Assembly (NCBI GenBank): GCA_913057245.1
Contig: CAJXNH010000029.1
Coordinates: 1-42,712, forward strand
DNA: 42,712 nucleotides
DNA from: an uncultured Phaeodactylibacter sp.
Lineage (GTDB): Bacteria; Bacteroidota; Bacteroidia; Chitinophagales; Saprospiraceae
Direction: 5' to 3'
The notes beneath the pieces were generated by a model. It was not told the DNA's origin, did not search any database, and saw only the letters and a list, made by a program, of their open reading frames with translations. Within the stretch, counting starts at the first letter, position 1; every line of letters begins with the position of its first letter. A program made the translations under genes and the position numbers. This document shows positions 41,286-42,712 of the stretch, one piece after another.

Positions 41286-42401
41286 TTAGCTCATTGCTTT
41301 GAGGGTTTGCCGGAGGTAGCGCTTGTACTTGATGCGGTACGCCCGGTAGATTTTGCGATAGCGGGTGTAGGAGTCTTCGTGGTGCATGATGGGGTGGGGG
41401 TGCTCGCCATTGACAGGGGCAGGTTGCTGCATAAAGCCCTGCTGTTTCATCCACTCGTCGTTGTAAATTTTGCCGAGGTAGCGGGTGCCGTGGTCGGGGA
41501 AGAGGGCGACGACTACATCCGTTGGCTTCAGCTGCTCCTTGAGGCGGAATACCGCTTGCATGGCTGAGCCACTGGAGTAGCCAACGAGCAGCCCTTCCTG
41601 CCGCGCCAACTGACGGGCACGATGGGCGCTGCTGCGGTCGGTGACCTTAATAAAGTCGTCGATAAGGTCAAATGCCACGTTGCCGGGGATAATGGTTTTA
41701 CCGAGCCCTTCCACCTTGTAGGGGTAGATTTCACTTTGATCAAATTCGCCGGTTTCCCAGTACTTCTTGAGGACGGATCCGTAGGCATCCACCGCGATGA
41801 TTTTGATGTCCGGATTTTTCTCCTTGAGGTAGCGGGCGGTGCCGGAAAGGGTGCCACCTGTACCTGCACAACAGACGTAGTGGGTGATTTTACCCTCGGT
41901 CTGCTCCCATATTTCCGGGCCGGTAGAACTGTAGTGGGCTTTGGAGTTGTTGAGGTTGAAGTTTTGAGCCAGGTAGTAGGCCCCAGGGATGTCCTCAGAC
42001 AACTGTTTGGCGCGGGAGTAGTAGGAGCGCGGGTCCTCGGGGGCTGCATCTGCAGGGCAGACCACCACTTCGGCACCCATGGCTTTCAGCAGGGACAGCT
42101 TCTCCTGTGAGGCTTTGCTGGAAACCGTGAGGACACAGCGGTAGCCTTTGAGGCTGCAGATCATGGCCAGGCTGTAGCCGGTGTTGCCGGAAGTAGCCTC
42201 CACGATGGTATCGCCGGGTTTGATAAGCCCTTCGCGCTCGGCTTGTTCGACCATAAACAATGCTGTACGGTCTTTGGCCGATTGCCCAGGATTGTAAGCT
42301 TCTACTTTTCCGTAAATCTTCGCCGGCAGATCTTTGGTGATCCGGCTGAGGTGGATGAGTGGCGTGTTGCCGATAGTTGCCAGTACGTTCTCGTATCGCA
42401 T
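41286..42401 (-). CDS. PLP-dependent cysteine synthase / cystathionine beta-synthase family protein
   Basis: 371 residues from ATG at 42401 (MRYENVLATIGNTPLIHLSR), the family's usual start; 11 further in-frame codons upstream are unlikely. The PLP lysine is Lys43 in NPGQSAKDRTA; SGNTGYSLA (71-79) binds substrate and GTGGTLSG the phosphate. The core (1-310) matches fold-type II beta-synthases acting on O-acetylserine, O-phosphoserine or serine. The tail (310-371) has no CBS domains and is basic with many Tyr and Arg (YTRYRKIYRAYRIKYKRYLR), unlike plain CysK. Forms cysteine or cystathionine, probably; exact substrate uncertain. It is monocistronic. Confidence 0.9.
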   Translation of the reverse strand: MRYENVLATIGNTPLIHLSRITKDLPAKIYGKVEAYNPGQSAKDRTALFMVEQAEREGLIKPGDTIVEATSGNTGYSLAMICSLKGYRCVLTVSSKASQEKLSLLKAMGAEVVVCPADAAPEDPRSYYSRAKQLSEDIPGAYYLAQNFNLNNSKAHYSSTGPEIWEQTEGKITHYVCCAGTGGTLSGTARYLKEKNPDIKIIAVDAYGSVLKKYWETGEFDQSEIYPYKVEGLGKTIIPGNVAFDLIDDFIKVTDRSSAHRARQLARQEGLLVGYSSGSAMQAVFRLKEQLKPTDVVVALFPDHGTRYLGKIYNDEWMKQQGFMQQPAPVNGEHPHPIMHHEDSYTRYRKIYRAYRIKYKRYLRQTLKAMS

Positions 42402-42712
42402 ATAAGCTTGCTTTTTGCTCACGATAGGCTGCACCTAAAGTACAGCTTGTTTGATTTTATAGGCTTTATTTCCCGGCATTTTTTCCGGAAAACCAATTAC
42501 AGATTTGCAGTCCCGATACGATTATATGTACAAAGGTAATAAATTTTTTGCCTCCGGAAAGCGGGGCTTTTCTATTTCTTCCCTGGACTGAAAACTATTC
42601 TAAACGCAATGATCAAAATAACCGTTCGCAAATGACAATAGTCCGTGGCAAATCAGGCGGCAATTTTGCCTATAGCCCTGAAGCGCTCGCGGATGGAATT
42701 AATTTTTGAAAG
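42402..42712. other. Gene-free stretch upstream of the cysteine synthase-like gene
   Basis: No convincing gene is seen in 311 bp. At the right edge a minus-strand frame (42653-42712) reads INSIRERFRAIGKIAA and stop; this may be the C-terminus of a gene outside the window, but 19 residues are too few to support it. AT-rich promoter-like sequence occupies 42480-42560. Confidence 0.5.
42531..42538 (-). promoter_or_regulatory. Candidate -7 box for the cysteine synthase-like gene
   Basis: The minus strand reads TACCTTTG, a full match to TAnnTTTG, in AT-rich sequence 130 nt before the ATG at 42401. The -33 position reads TTTC rather than TTTG. The long leader would be about 120 nt. Confidence 0.4.

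Noticed and set aside
40908..41454. Open frames across the minisatellite, both strands, coding for proline- or glycine-rich repeats
   Set aside because: They are translations of the short tandem repeat and run across real gene ends without a start signal.
42653..42712. C-terminus of a minus-strand gene (INSIRERFRAIGKIAA) at the window edge
   Set aside because: Nineteen residues are too few to support a gene; more sequence to the right would decide.
1..42712. CRISPR arrays, rRNA, tRNA and insertion sequences
   Set aside because: I looked for regularly spaced direct repeats, tRNA-like cloverleaf arms and transposase motifs and found none.

Overview
The window comes from a member of the Bacteroidota, most likely the Saprospiria (Lewinella/Phaeodactylibacter-like). 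Four secreted proteins end in a Por (type IX) secretion C-terminal sorting domain. There are LytTR response regulators, a TPR sensor kinase, a BlaI/M56 pair, DUF6624 and DUF5995 proteins, and several matches to the TAnnTTTG -7 box of this phylum. I see no rRNA, tRNA, CRISPR array or transposase. This is chromosomal, gene-dense DNA and taxonomy is inferred from protein families only.

Layout. 1-3402: the 3' part of a beta-helix-like T9SS cargo gene, a terminator, and a second T9SS cargo gene with a PKD domain. 3498-7084: an alpha/beta hydrolase facing an OmpA/PD40 protein of PorE-like architecture, with a duplicated hairpin between them. 7312-12992: a very large fusion (SLC12-type cation-chloride cotransporter, then about 600 helical residues, then a C-terminal P-loop ATPase), overlapping by 4 nt a small MscS-like membrane protein. 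13058-18229: a BlaI repressor with two matching palindromic operators, an M56 membrane protease with a 690-residue unassigned extension, and two paralogous DUF6624 proteins. 18235-19007: a protein with an RNxxxH (HEPN-like) motif and a small membrane protein. 19061-21474: a GH18 chitinase-like T9SS cargo and a retropepsin-like lipoprotein gene broken by one in-frame TAG.

21524-28732 (minus strand): a giant HYR-repeat T9SS protein, a TPR sensor kinase with a LytTR regulator, and a SPOR protein. 28852-33945: an M19 dipeptidase, a DJ-1/PfpI protein, a DUF5995 protein, an S37 peptidase and a periplasmic protein with two TonB-C-like domains. 34064-38092: a methyltransferase, a second hydrolase broken by an in-frame TAG, and a divergent pair (Tiki/ChaN-like protein and LytS-type kinase) that have both lost their 5' ends at one junction near 36950, then the LytTR regulator. 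38127-42401 (minus strand): an orphan ribbon-helix-helix antitoxin, a TPR membrane protein coupled to a TPR-AAA+ ATPase, a 13-unit minisatellite and a cysteine synthase-family enzyme.

Strongest candidate for an undescribed system: the transporter-ATPase fusion with its translationally coupled MscS-like partner, which reads as an ion and osmotic homeostasis module in which an NTPase may gate a secondary transporter. The BlaI/M56/DUF6624/DUF6624 operon is second. Two amber-interrupted genes and one double truncation also suggest local gene decay or assembly faults that should be tested.
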